Below are positions 1 to 8,797 of a DNA stretch of 52,701 nt, one piece after another (the stretch's first letter is position 1; each line of letters begins with the position of its first letter). The position numbers were made by a program, and so were the translations under genes. Below the pieces are notes generated by a model. That model did no database searches. It had not been told where the DNA came from and worked only from the letters and a program-made list of their open reading frames with translations. The DNA is from Desulfosarcina cetonica JCM 12296 (GTDB lineage Bacteria > Desulfobacterota > Desulfobacteria > Desulfobacterales > Desulfosarcinaceae): contig NZ_BBCC01000024.1 in the NCBI RefSeq assembly GCF_001311845.1, forward strand, positions 1 through 52,701, written 5' to 3'.

Positions 1-1
1 C

Positions 2-430
2 GATGCCCGGCGCTACCGCCTGGCCTATGGCGGCTCGGATTTCGTGCTCATGCCGCTGCGGCTCGATCCCTGCGCCTTGCCCTGCCGCATCGGACAACGC
101 TACGGTGCCCTGCCGATTGCCTTTGATGCCGGCGCCATCCATGACTGCACCACGCATCTGGATTGGAATACCGGCCAGGGCAACGGCTTTCTTTTCCGTT
201 ACTTCGACGCCACCGGTTTTCTGTGGGCCATCGACCAGGCCATGGCCTTTTACCGGCAACCGCCGGAGATCCGTGCCCGTGAGGTTGAACGCGTGATGCA
301 GGCGAGCCTGGCGCAGGTCAATTCCGATGAGGCCATCGACGGCATCGTTGCGCTCTATTCCCGGACCCTTGCCGGCGGGCCGGTGCAGTTTACCCCCGAT
401 TCCGGCGATCACGATCGCATCGCGGCCTGA
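2..430 (+). CDS. glgA: Glycogen/starch synthase (GT5), C-terminal fragment, cut by window start
   Basis: This is the C-terminal 142 residues of a GT5 glycogen synthase, which transfers glucose from a nucleotide sugar to the growing alpha-1,4-glucan. The reading frame is already open at base 2. The fragment has the sugar-nucleotide binding end of the fold: GGSDFVLMP, then an RYGALPI segment and the terminal helix region with AIDQAMAFY. It lies 81 bp upstream of glycogen phosphorylase, so synthesis and breakdown genes are adjacent. Oddly, the strongly conserved EPCGL motif reads DPCAL here, with Asp in place of the catalytic Glu of the family, and the usual GGLADTV segment is diverged (AGAIHDC). 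It may be a divergent paralogue. The family call is firm; catalytic competence is uncertain. Confidence 0.8.
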   Translation, partial: DARRYRLAYGGSDFVLMPLRLDPCALPCRIGQRYGALPIAFDAGAIHDCTTHLDWNTGQGNGFLFRYFDATGFLWAIDQAMAFYRQPPEIRAREVERVMQASLAQVNSDEAIDGIVALYSRTLAGGPVQFTPDSGDHDRIAA

Positions 431-511
431 TCCGTGGGGCAGGAAGTGCTCCCGGCCGTCATGGGAAAATCTCTTGCTGTCCCCGGCTGAGCCGCACGAC
501 CGGAGGTGAGA

Positions 512-2646
512 ATGCCGCTATCGACGAGTCATTCGCCATTTCCCGACCTTCCCGAGAGCATTGCCGGGCTGACCCAGCTTGCCGAAAACCTGTGGTGGAG
601 CTGGCGTCCCCGGGCGCGCATGCTCTTCAAGATGATCAACCGGCAGGCCTGGAAGGAGAGCGGCCACAATCCGGACAAGATGCTGCGCGAAATCGACCCT
701 GCGATTCTGAAACAGGCCGCCGCCAACCCGGATTATCTGCGTCATTACCATGTGGTCATGTCGCTTTTTGAGAATTACATGGCCCGTCGGGGATGCCCGC
801 TGCTGGATGGCATCGCCCCTTCCGAGAGCGGACCCATCGCTTATTTTTCGGCCGAATTCGGTCTGCACCGATCGCTGCCGTTTTATGCCGGTGGGCTCGG
901 TTTTCTGGCCGGCGATTTCATGAAAGAGTGCAGCGACCTGAACCTCCCCGTGGTCGGCGTGGGATTCATGTATCCCGAAGGCTACCTGTCACAAAGGGTC
1001 CGCGAGGACGGATGGCAGGAGAACCTCAACGAACACTTCGATCGGGAGGCGGCGGCCATTTCGCGGGTCATGACCGAGTCCGGCCAGCAGCTGACTTTCA
1101 AGGTGCCGTTGATCGACCCGCCGATCCACGTGGCCGTCTGGAAGATCGCCGTGGGGACCACGGATCTCTACTTGATGGATACGGACATCGATGCCAACGA
1201 CCCCTGGAACCGCACCATCTCCGCGAGGCTCTACTCCGGAGATCTGGAACAACGCCTGCGCCAGGAGATCGTGCTGGGCATCGGTGGAGCAGAAATGCTC
1301 GAAAAGCTGGGATTGCATTTCAAACTGATCCATCTCAACGAGGGGCATGCCGCCTTTGCCCTCTTGGAATGGATCCGGGACTTTCGCCTTGAGGGGCTCG
1401 CCTTTGCCGAAAGCTTCGATAAAGTGCGCCGTCACACGATCTTCACCACCCATACACCGGTGCCGGCCGGTCACGATATTTATCCTTTCCACATGATGGA
1501 GAAATACTTCCGTTCCTATTGGTCCGACCTGGGGCTGGACCGCGATGGTTTTCTCGAACTGGGCGTCCACCCGGAAAACCCCCAACAGGGTTTCAACATG
1601 ACCGTGCTGGCCCTCAAGGCTCGGCCTATCGTAACGCCGTGAGCCGCAACCATGCCGGGGTATCGCGCAAAATGTGGCACGCCCTGTGGCCGGACCAAGC
1701 CCTGGCCGATGTGCCCATCGACGCCATCACCAACGGGGTCCACGTGCCCACCTGGGTGGACCCCAAGATCAAGATGCTTTTCGACCGCCATCTCGGCTCC
1801 ACCTGGCGGGACAATCACGACAACCCCTATATCTGGGAGCTTGTCGAGAAAATCCCCGATCAGGTGCTCTGGGAGACCCACTACTGGCTGAAGATCAAAC
1901 TCATCGATGCCATCCGCGAACGCTGCCGCAAACGCTGGGTGACCGAGCAGGGCAGTCCCTCGATTCTGCTTTCCGGCGGCGCCATGCTGGACCCGTCGAT
2001 TCTGACCATCGGGTTTGCCCGTCGTTTCGCCACGTACAAACGGGCCGACTTGATCCTGCATGACCTGCCGCGGCTCATGCGCCTGCTCAACGACCGCTGG
2101 CGGCCGATCCAGATCATTTTCGCCGGCAAGGCCCACCCGGCCGACGATCCGGCCAAGCATATCCTGCAGAAGATTTTCAACACCTGCCGTGATCCCCAGA
2201 TGGGCGGGCGCATCGCCTTTGTGGAAGATTACGGCGAGCAGATTGCCCAATATTTATTACATGGTGTGGACCTGTGGCTCAACAACCCCCTGCCCCCCAT
2301 GGAGGCTTGCGGCACCAGTGGCATGAAAGCGGCCTTGAACGGCGTTCCCCAGCTGAGCATCCTGGATGGCTGGTGGATCGAAGGCTACAACGGCAAAAAC
2401 GGCTGGGCCTTCGGCGATGTCTCCGGCGAGAGTAACCGCACCGACACCGATGCCGCATCGATCTATCACCTTCTGGAGCAGGAAATCATTCCCCTTTACT
2501 ACGCGATTTCGGACGATGGCTTTCCCAAGGGGTGGGTGCGCATGATGAAAGAGACCATTCGCAGCAGCGGGGCCCGGTTCTCGGCCCGGCGAATGGTCAA
2601 GTCCTACGTCCGGCAGTACTATGTGCCGGCCCTGCAGGAGGCTTGA
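512..2646 (+). CDS. glgP: Alpha-glucan (glycogen) phosphorylase, short form; frameshift near 1618
   Basis: Phosphorolysis of alpha-1,4-glucan to glucose-1-phosphate, cytoplasmic and PLP-dependent. About 711 residues when the two frames are joined, as in the short bacterial alpha-glucan phosphorylases. The N-terminal part has LAENLWWSWRPRA, the middle has HLNEGHAAFALLEW and FTTHTPVPAGHD, and the C-terminal part has FARRFATYKRADL and GTSGMKAALNG, whose Lys is the expected PLP anchor. The first frame ends at a TGA at 1640, but homology continues one frame back from about 1618 (LALK then GSAYRNAVSR). Restoring one G in the run at 1618-1619 repairs it. ATG 512 is chosen because CGGAGGTGAG lies just upstream; an in-frame GTG at 506 is possible. 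A UspA gene follows 32 bp downstream. Confidence 0.9.
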
Positions 2647-2678
2647 CCCGATGGAACCTGAAAGCAAGGAGACAGACC

Positions 2679-3131
2679 ATGTACAAGAAGATTCTGGTTC
2701 CCTTGGATGGATCGTTGCGCGCGGAGGCCATTTTGCCCCATGTGGAGCATCTGGCCCTGCATTTCCGCTCCACGGTGATCCTGCTCAGCATGGACGATAC
2801 CGCCGATCTGCTGCTGGAAAAGGATGAGGTGGTGGACGTCGATACCGTGCTCGAAGCGCGCCACAAACGACACCAGAAAACCCAAACCTACCTGCAGACC
2901 ATTGCCGACAAATGGCGCAGCATCGATATCATCGCCCGGGTGATCATCGAACGCGGGAATGTCGTCAGCGGCATCATCGCGGTGGCCCGGCGGGAGGCCG
3001 TGGATCTGGTGGCCATGGCCAGCCATGGCCAGGGCGGCACGAATCGAACCTTTTACGGCAGCGTGGCCGTGGGCGTCCTGAACCAGATCGACCGGCCGCT
3101 GCTCCTGATCCGATCGCGCCTGGAGGAATAG
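2679..3131 (+). CDS. Universal stress protein, UspA family
   Basis: A single-domain UspA protein of 150 residues, normal for the family. It begins MYKKILVPLDGS, the typical first strand, and ends with the nucleotide-binding signature SHGQGGTNRTFYGS followed by a hydrophobic strand (RPLLLIRS). The Gly-x-Gly-Gly...Gly-Ser pattern suggests the ATP-binding subgroup. The start at 2679 has AAGGAGA 7 bp upstream. It follows glgP on the same strand with a 32 bp gap, so the two are probably co-transcribed. The precise stress or signal it responds to cannot be read from the sequence. Confidence 0.9.
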   Translation: MYKKILVPLDGSLRAEAILPHVEHLALHFRSTVILLSMDDTADLLLEKDEVVDVDTVLEARHKRHQKTQTYLQTIADKWRSIDIIARVIIERGNVVSGIIAVARREAVDLVAMASHGQGGTNRTFYGSVAVGVLNQIDRPLLLIRSRLEE

Positions 3132-3156
3132 GGCGGAACCGATGGGATGCACGCTG

Positions 3157-3329
3157 ATGAACGTGTAAAAAGCCGCATTTCCGACGGATTCGTAAGAAGC
3201 CCGAGATCAAGGCTTGCGAATCCCGAGAATACCGCTATCGCGGGTGCCGTAGGCAGCGTACTTTTGCGTACGCCGCAGTGACGAGGGATACGCGTAACGC
3301 CGATATCGGGCTTCTTACGAATCCGTCAA
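3157..3329. repeat. Dispersed palindromic repeat between uspA and ech operon
   Basis: The gap between uspA and ech is almost filled by a repeat-built structure. Bases 3183-3204 (gacggattcgtaagaagc and following ccga) are the exact reverse complement of 3306-3327, giving a 22 bp inverted repeat with about 100 bp between. The right part, 3292-3329, matches 12314-12351 in reverse orientation with one mismatch. The left part, about 3157-3200, matches 47796-47840 in reverse orientation. It lies immediately upstream of echA, so it could form a long hairpin in the transcript. No ORF inside it is credible. Confidence 0.75.
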
Positions 3330-3352
3330 CCTTGGAGGAATGCCCCCATCCC

Positions 3353-5274
3353 ATGACCCCCTACCTGATCCTCGTCTTGCTGGTGTTGCCTCCCGTCGCA
3401 GCGGTGGCATGCCGTTGGTGCCGATCCGATCGGCTGCGTAGCGGTGTTATCTCCGTCACCGGCCTGGCAGTGGCATGGGCCGCGCTGGGTCTGTCGGTCA
3501 TGCCTCCGGCGGACGTGAAGATCGGCACGGGCGCCGGGCAAGTGATGGATGGCCTGATCCAGGTGGCCGATATCGGCTTGCTGTTGCTGTTTCTCTACTA
3601 CGGAAGGCGCTACCGCAGCCGGGCGGTGTTGGTGCTGGCTGGGGTGCAACTTCTGCTGCACCTGCCCATGGAACTGCTGCCACCGGCGGCAGCGGGTACC
3701 ACGTTGTCGGTGCTGCACGACGACGGCCTGACCCGGGTCATGCTGCTGGTGGTCAACCTGGTGGGCCCCCTGATCTGCTGCCATGCGCTGCCCTACATGC
3801 ACAACCATGAAAAACATCTCTCCCCGGCAGCGTCTACCCAACCCCGCTTCTTTTTCATGATGCTGCTCTTTTTGGGCGCCATGAACGGACTGGTGCTGGC
3901 CAATGCCCTGAACCACATTTACTTCTGTTTCGAGCTGACTACCCTGTGTTCGTTTCTGCTCATCGGGCACGATGGAACCGACGAAGCCAACCAAAACGCC
4001 GTGCGGGCTTTGTGGATCAACAGCATCGCTGGCGTCGCTTTTGCCCTGGCTCTGCTGCTGCTGCGCTTTGGCGGCATCCCTCCGGTTTTGACCGGGCTGC
4101 TTGCCCAAGGGGCAGGGGCATCCTCTTCCATTTTCCATCCGGCCGTGGCCCTGCTCTGCCTGGCGGCCTTCGTCAAATCGGCCCAATTTCCCTTCCAGCG
4201 CTGGCTGCTGGGCGCCATGGTCGCGCCCACGCCGGTCTCGGCCCTTTTGCATGCCAGCACCATGGTCAAGGTGGGCGTCTATCTGCTGCTGCGCCTGGCG
4301 CCCCTGTTTTCCGGTACCTTCATGGGGCGTTGTACCGCCATTTACGGCGCGCTGATTTTCATGGGGGCCGCCGGCCTGGCCGTGGGGCAGCATAACGGCA
4401 AGAAAATTCTGGCCTATTCCACGATCAGCAACCTGGGGCTGATTTTTGCCTGCATCGGTCTGGGCACGCCCGCGGCCCTGACGGCCGCCGTCTTGCTGAT
4501 GATTTTTCACGCCCTGACCAAGGCCTTGCTCTTCTTGTGCGTGGGCACCATCGAGCAGCACATTCACAGTCGCGACATCGAGGACATGCGTGGCCTTTAC
4601 GCGGTCATGCCGGCCACCGCCATGATGACCGTGGCGGGCGTCCTGATGATGATCATGCCGCCCTTCGGCATGCTGCTGGGCAAATGGATGGCCATGGAAG
4701 CGGCGGCCCGGGCCGTCGATGTGATTCTGCTGATCGCGGCCGGCTCGGCTTTGACGGTGATCTACTGGGCGCGATGGGCCGGCTTGCTCATGAGTGAACC
4801 CATCACGGTTCCTTTCCGGGTCGAAAAGATGCCCGTGGCCACCTGGTCGGCGCTCTTGGCGCTGTGCGCCAGCGGGCCGCCATGAGCGCCGCCGCTCCCT
4901 GGATTTACGAAGCGCTCGTGGGAAAGGCCATCGGAGCGGCGGGCGCGATGGCCACCTATGCCGTACATGCCGGTGCCATGGAAAACGCCGCCGGCCGGTT
5001 TGCCGTCTTCCCCCTCAGTCTGTTGATGATCGGCGGCTGTATCGTTTCGATACTGGCCTTTCACCACGCCAGTCGGGGGCGACCGGTTTCGCCCTACCTG
5101 TGCGGCGAGCAGGCCGGCGCGCCGGATGCTTTCCACGGGCCCATGGACCAGCCGGTTGTCGCCCATGTGGGCAACTTTTACTTGCAGTCCATTTTTGGCG
5201 AGGCGACCCTGACCCCCTGGCTCAATACCGCCGCCATCGCGCTTTTGATCCTGTTTCTGGGAGGTGCGCGATGA
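3353..5274 (+). CDS. echA: Ech hydrogenase subunit A (NuoL/MrpA-like antiporter subunit); frameshift near 4876
   Basis: Large membrane subunit of an energy-converting [NiFe] hydrogenase, related to NuoL and HyfB, thought to move ions across the membrane. The joined product is about 640 residues, the usual EchA length. Many transmembrane helices are visible, with the antiporter-type segments FELTTLCSFLLIG, FVKSAQFPFQRWL, PTPVSALLHASTMVKVG and HALTKALLFLCVG carrying the conserved Glu, Lys and His. The first frame stops at 4883-4885; the last helices (SPYLCGEQ, IFGEATLTPW) are in another frame. Adding one G to the run at 4874-4876 gives a continuous hydrophobic stretch ALCASGAAMSAAAPW. Alternatively ATG 4882 overlaps the stop as ATGA, so a true split gene is possible but less likely. 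GGAGG lies 14 bp before ATG 3353; an in-frame TTG at 3332 is another start. Confidence 0.82.
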
Positions 5275-6128
5275 GCGACCTGATCCTCCGCGGGGTCGCC
5301 GGTCTGCTTGCCGGACCGCTGCTCGGGGGCCTGACCAGCGGCCTGGACCGCATCCTTACCGCCCGGCTGCAGGCCCGCCAAGGGCCGCCACTGCAGCAAC
5401 CCTATTACGATGTGGTCAAGCTGCTGGCCAAGGAACTCGTGGTGGTCAACGCCTGGCAGGCCTTCTGCGTTTACAGCCATCTTTTTGCCACCGTTTTGGC
5501 GGTGGTGCTTTTCGCCCTGCAGGCGGATCTGCTGTTGATTCTCTTCACCGAGGCGGTGGGTGCCGTGTTCCTGGTCATGGGCGCCATGGCCTCCACCTCA
5601 CCCTACAGCCAGATCGGTGCCCACCGGGAACTGCTGCAGATCCTGGTTTACGAGCCGCTGCTTTTTCTGGTGGCCATCGGCATCTATCTGGAAACCGGAT
5701 CCTTCCGGCTCACGGCGGTATTCCAGTGGCCGGTACCTTTGATCACCCAGCTGCCCCTGTTGTTTGGCGTCCTTTGCCTGGTGTTGGTGATCAAGCTGCG
5801 CAAATCGCCCTTTGATCTGTCGGCCGCCACCCATGCCCACCAGGAGTTGGTGCGGGGTCTGTTCACCGATTTTTCCGGGCCGCTGTTGGGGTTGATCGAA
5901 ATTGCCCATTGGTATGAAACGGTGTTGATGCTGGCCTTCTGCGGCCTCTTTTGGGCCGGTGGCCTGCTCCCCATGACCACGCTGGCCCTAGCGGCCGTCA
6001 TGGGCGTGATCTTGATGGACAACGCCACCGCGCGCCTCAACTGGCGCTGGCTCTTGGGGTATGGCTGGCTGGCTGGCATGACCCTGTCGCTGATCAACCT
6101 GATCTGGCATTTCCGGGGGGCGGGATGA
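5271..6128 (+). CDS. echB: Ech hydrogenase subunit B (NuoH-like)
   Basis: Integral membrane subunit homologous to NuoH/HyfC that joins the membrane arm to the hydrogenase arm. The protein has 285 residues and about eight hydrophobic segments. Recognisable features are QQPYYDVVKLLAKE near residue 45, the acidic loop TSPYSQIGAHRELLQILVYEP around 105-125, and KSPFDLSAATHAHQEL near 185, all typical of this family's quinone-site-like loops. Its ATG at 5271 overlaps the upstream stop as ATGA, and its own stop overlaps echC in the same way, implying coupled translation. The start MSDLILRGVAG matches the family's short N-terminus. Confidence 0.92.
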   Translation: MSDLILRGVAGLLAGPLLGGLTSGLDRILTARLQARQGPPLQQPYYDVVKLLAKELVVVNAWQAFCVYSHLFATVLAVVLFALQADLLLILFTEAVGAVFLVMGAMASTSPYSQIGAHRELLQILVYEPLLFLVAIGIYLETGSFRLTAVFQWPVPLITQLPLLFGVLCLVLVIKLRKSPFDLSAATHAHQELVRGLFTDFSGPLLGLIEIAHWYETVLMLAFCGLFWAGGLLPMTTLALAAVMGVILMDNATARLNWRWLLGYGWLAGMTLSLINLIWHFRGAG

Positions 6129-6628
6129 GCATTGAACAACGACCGCGCCGCTGCGGGGGGTGGCTGGAAAGGCTGATCCAACATGCCCGGGTGCGCTCGC
6201 CGTGGCTGCTGCATTTCGACTGCGGCAGCTGCAACGGGTGCGACATCGAGGTGCTGGCCTGCCTGACGCCGCTCTACGACGTGGAGCGCTTCGGCATCGT
6301 CAATGTGGGCAACCCCCTGCACGCGGACCTGCTGCTGGTTACCGGCACGGTCAATCGGCGCAACGCACGGGTGCTGGCCAACCTTTACCGGCAAATGGCG
6401 GCCCCCAAAAAGGTGGTGGCCATTGGTGCCTGCGGTCTTTCCGGCGGCATCTTCCGGGAGGCCGACAATGTCATCGGCGGGATCGACCGGATCATTCCGG
6501 TGGACTGCTACGTGCCGGGCTGTCCGCCACGGCCCGAGGCGATCATCGATGGGGTGATGCGCGTCCTGGAGCGTTTCGGCACCGGCCATCCAAAGGAAGA
6601 CGTGGCAAAAGGGAAGGGGATTCCATGA
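6125..6628 (+). CDS. echC: Ech hydrogenase small subunit C (NuoB-like, one 4Fe-4S)
   Basis: Small subunit of the [NiFe] hydrogenase module, 167 residues, homologous to NuoB. It holds the proximal 4Fe-4S cluster that passes electrons between the ferredoxin-like EchF and the active site in EchE. Cluster ligands are visible in CGSCNGCDIE (residues about 33-42), GACGLSGG (about 103) and PGCPPRPEA (about 130). The N-terminus is short, as in Ech rather than in respiratory hydrogenases with Tat signals, consistent with a cytoplasm-facing complex. It overlaps echB and echD by ATGA at both ends. Confidence 0.93.
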   Translation: MSIEQRPRRCGGWLERLIQHARVRSPWLLHFDCGSCNGCDIEVLACLTPLYDVERFGIVNVGNPLHADLLLVTGTVNRRNARVLANLYRQMAAPKKVVAIGACGLSGGIFREADNVIGGIDRIIPVDCYVPGCPPRPEAIIDGVMRVLERFGTGHPKEDVAKGKGIP

Positions 6629-6996
6629 TCGATGCGACCCGCATGGTTAGCCCGCAGGATCTCTTGGGCACGGTCACCCGGCTCAAGATCGACGGTTATC
6701 GCCTGGTGACCCTCACCGGCGTGGCCACGGGAACGGATACGGTGGAAATCCTCTACCATTTCGACAAGGACCTGACCTTGCGCCACTTACGCCTAAGCGC
6801 CGCCATGGCGGCAACGGTACCCAGTATCGCCTCCATCTTTCCGGCCGCCGTTCTGGCTGAAAACGAAATCCAGGACGGCTTCCGGATCCGTTTCAGCGGA
6901 TTGCCCATGGATTACCGGGGCTGCATGCTGCGGACGGCGGAAACGGCCGATGACCCTTCTTTCGGGACGGCGCCATCGGCGCCGGACCCGGCGTGA
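6625..6996 (+). CDS. echD: Ech hydrogenase subunit D (NuoC-like)
   Basis: A 123-residue protein at the position of EchD, the NuoC-like 30-kDa-type subunit that connects the small and large hydrogenase subunits. Family-like features are the central strand EILYHFDKDLTLRHLR and the segment PSIASIFPAAVLAENEIQD, which corresponds to the IYPAA..xERE region of NuoC proteins. The C-terminus is weakly conserved and Ala/Pro-rich. It starts at ATG 6625, overlapping the echC stop (ATGA), and ends 7 bp before the echE ATG. Identification rests on both sequence and position. Confidence 0.85.
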   Translation: MIDATRMVSPQDLLGTVTRLKIDGYRLVTLTGVATGTDTVEILYHFDKDLTLRHLRLSAAMAATVPSIASIFPAAVLAENEIQDGFRIRFSGLPMDYRGCMLRTAETADDPSFGTAPSAPDPA

Positions 6997-7003
6997 GGTG
7001 GCC

Positions 7004-8080
7004 ATGCGTAGGGCGGTGATTCCCTTCGGTCCCCAGCATCCGGTCCTGCCCGAGCCCCTGCAGCTCAAGCTGAGCCTCAAGGACGAGGTGGTCGTCGAGG
7101 CCCTGCCGGCCCTGGGGTATGTGCACCGGGGGCTGGAATCCCTGGCCACCAAACGCGATTTCCACCAGATGGTCCAGGTGTGCGAGCGGGTCTGTGGGAT
7201 CTGCTCGGTGCTGCATGCCATCTGCTACTGCCAGGGCATCGAGGAGATCATGGGGATCGCGGTGCCCGACCGGGCACGCTACCTGCGGGTCATCTGGGGT
7301 GAGCTGCTGCGGTTGCACAGCCATCTGCTGTGGATGGGGCTGTTTGCCGACAGCCTTGGCTTCGAAAGCCTTTTCATGCAGTTGTGGCGCATTCGTGAAC
7401 AGGTGCTGGACATCCAGGAGGCCACCACCGGCAACCGGGTCATCTCCGGCGTGATCCGTATCGGCGGCGTGTGCCGGGATATCGACGATGCCCAGCGCGG
7501 CTGGATCCAGACCACCCTTGCGGCCGTCGACCGGGCGGTGCGCCAAATCGCGCCGGTATTGCGGGAGGATTTCACCATTTGTGCCCGCACCGTGGGCAAG
7601 GGGATCCTTTCGGCTGAAAAGGCCCGTGAACTGGGCGCCGTCGGGCCGGTGCTGCGGGCCAGCGGCATCGCCCAGGACATCCGCCAGACCGGTTATGCCG
7701 CTTATGGCGAACTGGACTTTAACCCGGTCATCGAGACCGCCGGTGATTGCCACGCCCGCTGCATGGTGCGCTTGGGGGAGATCCACCAAAGCATCGATCT
7801 CATCGGCCAGGCCCTGGCGCGCCTGCCCCAGGGGGCGATCCGTAACCCGGTGCACGGCAAACCCACGGGTGAAACCGTGATGCGGGTCGAGCAGCCCCGG
7901 GGGGAGGTCCTGTACTACCTGCGCGCCGATGGCGGCAAGACCCTTGCACGGATGCACATCCGTACCCCGACCTTTGCCAATGTCCCCGTGCTCATCGATC
8001 TTTTGCCCGGACTGGGCCTGGCCGATGTGCCGGTGGTGGTGCTGAGCATCGACCCGTGTATCAGTTGCCTGGAGCGATAA
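7004..8080 (+). CDS. echE: Ech hydrogenase large subunit E ([NiFe] catalytic subunit)
   Basis: Catalytic large subunit, homologous to NuoD, that binds the [NiFe] centre and reversibly reduces protons to H2. It has 358 residues. The N-terminal nickel motif is ERVCGICSVLH (about residues 61-71) and the C-terminal motif is DPCISCLER at the very end, so all four Cys ligands are present. There is no long C-terminal extension after the last Cys motif; as in other Ech-type enzymes, maturation may not need endopeptidase cleavage. ATG 7004 follows GAGGTGG; the frame is open upstream to 6950 but that would overlap echD. This places the operon in group 4 of the [NiFe] hydrogenases. Confidence 0.93.
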   Translation: MRRAVIPFGPQHPVLPEPLQLKLSLKDEVVVEALPALGYVHRGLESLATKRDFHQMVQVCERVCGICSVLHAICYCQGIEEIMGIAVPDRARYLRVIWGELLRLHSHLLWMGLFADSLGFESLFMQLWRIREQVLDIQEATTGNRVISGVIRIGGVCRDIDDAQRGWIQTTLAAVDRAVRQIAPVLREDFTICARTVGKGILSAEKARELGAVGPVLRASGIAQDIRQTGYAAYGELDFNPVIETAGDCHARCMVRLGEIHQSIDLIGQALARLPQGAIRNPVHGKPTGETVMRVEQPRGEVLYYLRADGGKTLARMHIRTPTFANVPVLIDLLPGLGLADVPVVVLSIDPCISCLER

Positions 8081-8113
8081 CCATGCAGCCTATCTGGTGA
8101 AAGGCCGACGCGC

Positions 8114-8461
8114 ATGCTCAAGATGATGCCCCGCATTCTGGACAACCTTTTCGGCCGGCCGGTGACGCGCGACTATCCCCGGAAGGTCCGCGCCCCCTTT
8201 GCCGCCGTCCGCGGCCGGGTGGTGAACGATCCTTGCACCTGTATCGGCTGCGGTATCTGCGCGCAAAAATGCCCCAGCGGCTGTATCCGCGTGGATCGCC
8301 ATGCCGGTCAGTGGATCATCGAACCCGATCGCTGCATCGGTTGCGGGGTATGTGTCGAGAATTGCCGCCAGCACAGCCTGCACCAGGAGAACACCACCGG
8401 CCCGCCCATGCTGGAAAAGCTGCCCGTGGTGGTGGCGATTGAGACAAAAGCGAACAAATGA
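8114..8461 (+). CDS. echF: Ech hydrogenase subunit F (2x 4Fe-4S ferredoxin-like)
   Basis: Polyferredoxin-like subunit that receives electrons from ferredoxin and hands them to EchC. It has 115 residues and two 4Fe-4S binding motifs: CIGCGICAQKCPSG (about residues 42-55) and CIGCGVCVENCRQ (about 76-88). The N-terminal stretch before the first motif is basic, the C-terminal tail has no metal ligands. It lies 33 bp after echE and is the last gene of the six-gene operon. No maturation (hyp) genes lie nearby. Confidence 0.92.
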   Translation: MLKMMPRILDNLFGRPVTRDYPRKVRAPFAAVRGRVVNDPCTCIGCGICAQKCPSGCIRVDRHAGQWIIEPDRCIGCGVCVENCRQHSLHQENTTGPPMLEKLPVVVAIETKANK

Positions 8462-8797
8462 ATCGTATTACCGATCCATTCCCCCACCAACACCTGCCTT
8501 CCGGAGCCTCCTGCAGATAACCCAACCGGCCATCTGAAATGCTTTTGAAACCGTGAATGGCCGGACGTATTTCCGATTACGAATGAAACCCTGGCCCGTC
8601 ATCCGAATCCTTCCTCTGAAGGCTGCAAATATATTGGGACATGGGGATGTCGCGTGCCTGCCGGTGTGCCGTCAATATATTCCGCAAAGTGTCGATATCG
8701 CCAATCAGCTGAAAAAAAACGATCGACCAGAAAATCCTGGATGATGTCAGCGGTTCGGCTATAATGAAGTTGACGTCAATCCGCGGAGAGATGCCAC
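8462..8797. other. Intergenic region, echF to hybrid kinase; possible promoter
   Basis: 336 bp without a credible gene. A 63-codon open frame at 8553-8744 lacks a ribosome binding site and has no recognisable composition. A TATAAT hexamer lies at 8760-8765, about 33 bp before the kinase start, but no good -35 box is seen at 17 bp, so promoter assignment is weak. GGAGAG at 8785-8790 is the likely ribosome binding site for the kinase at 8798. No clear terminator hairpin for the ech operon was found. Confidence 0.35.

Noticed and set aside
3326..4567. Long minus-strand ORF opposite echA, and similar ones at 5684-6589, 6893-7957 and 37386-38741
   Set aside because: They lie antisense to genes with clear family motifs, are Gln/His/Gly/Asp-rich as expected from GC-rich antisense frames, and show no recognisable domain.
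8553..8744. 63-codon ORF after echF
   Set aside because: No ribosome binding site, no recognisable motif, and position in a promoter-like gap; probably chance.
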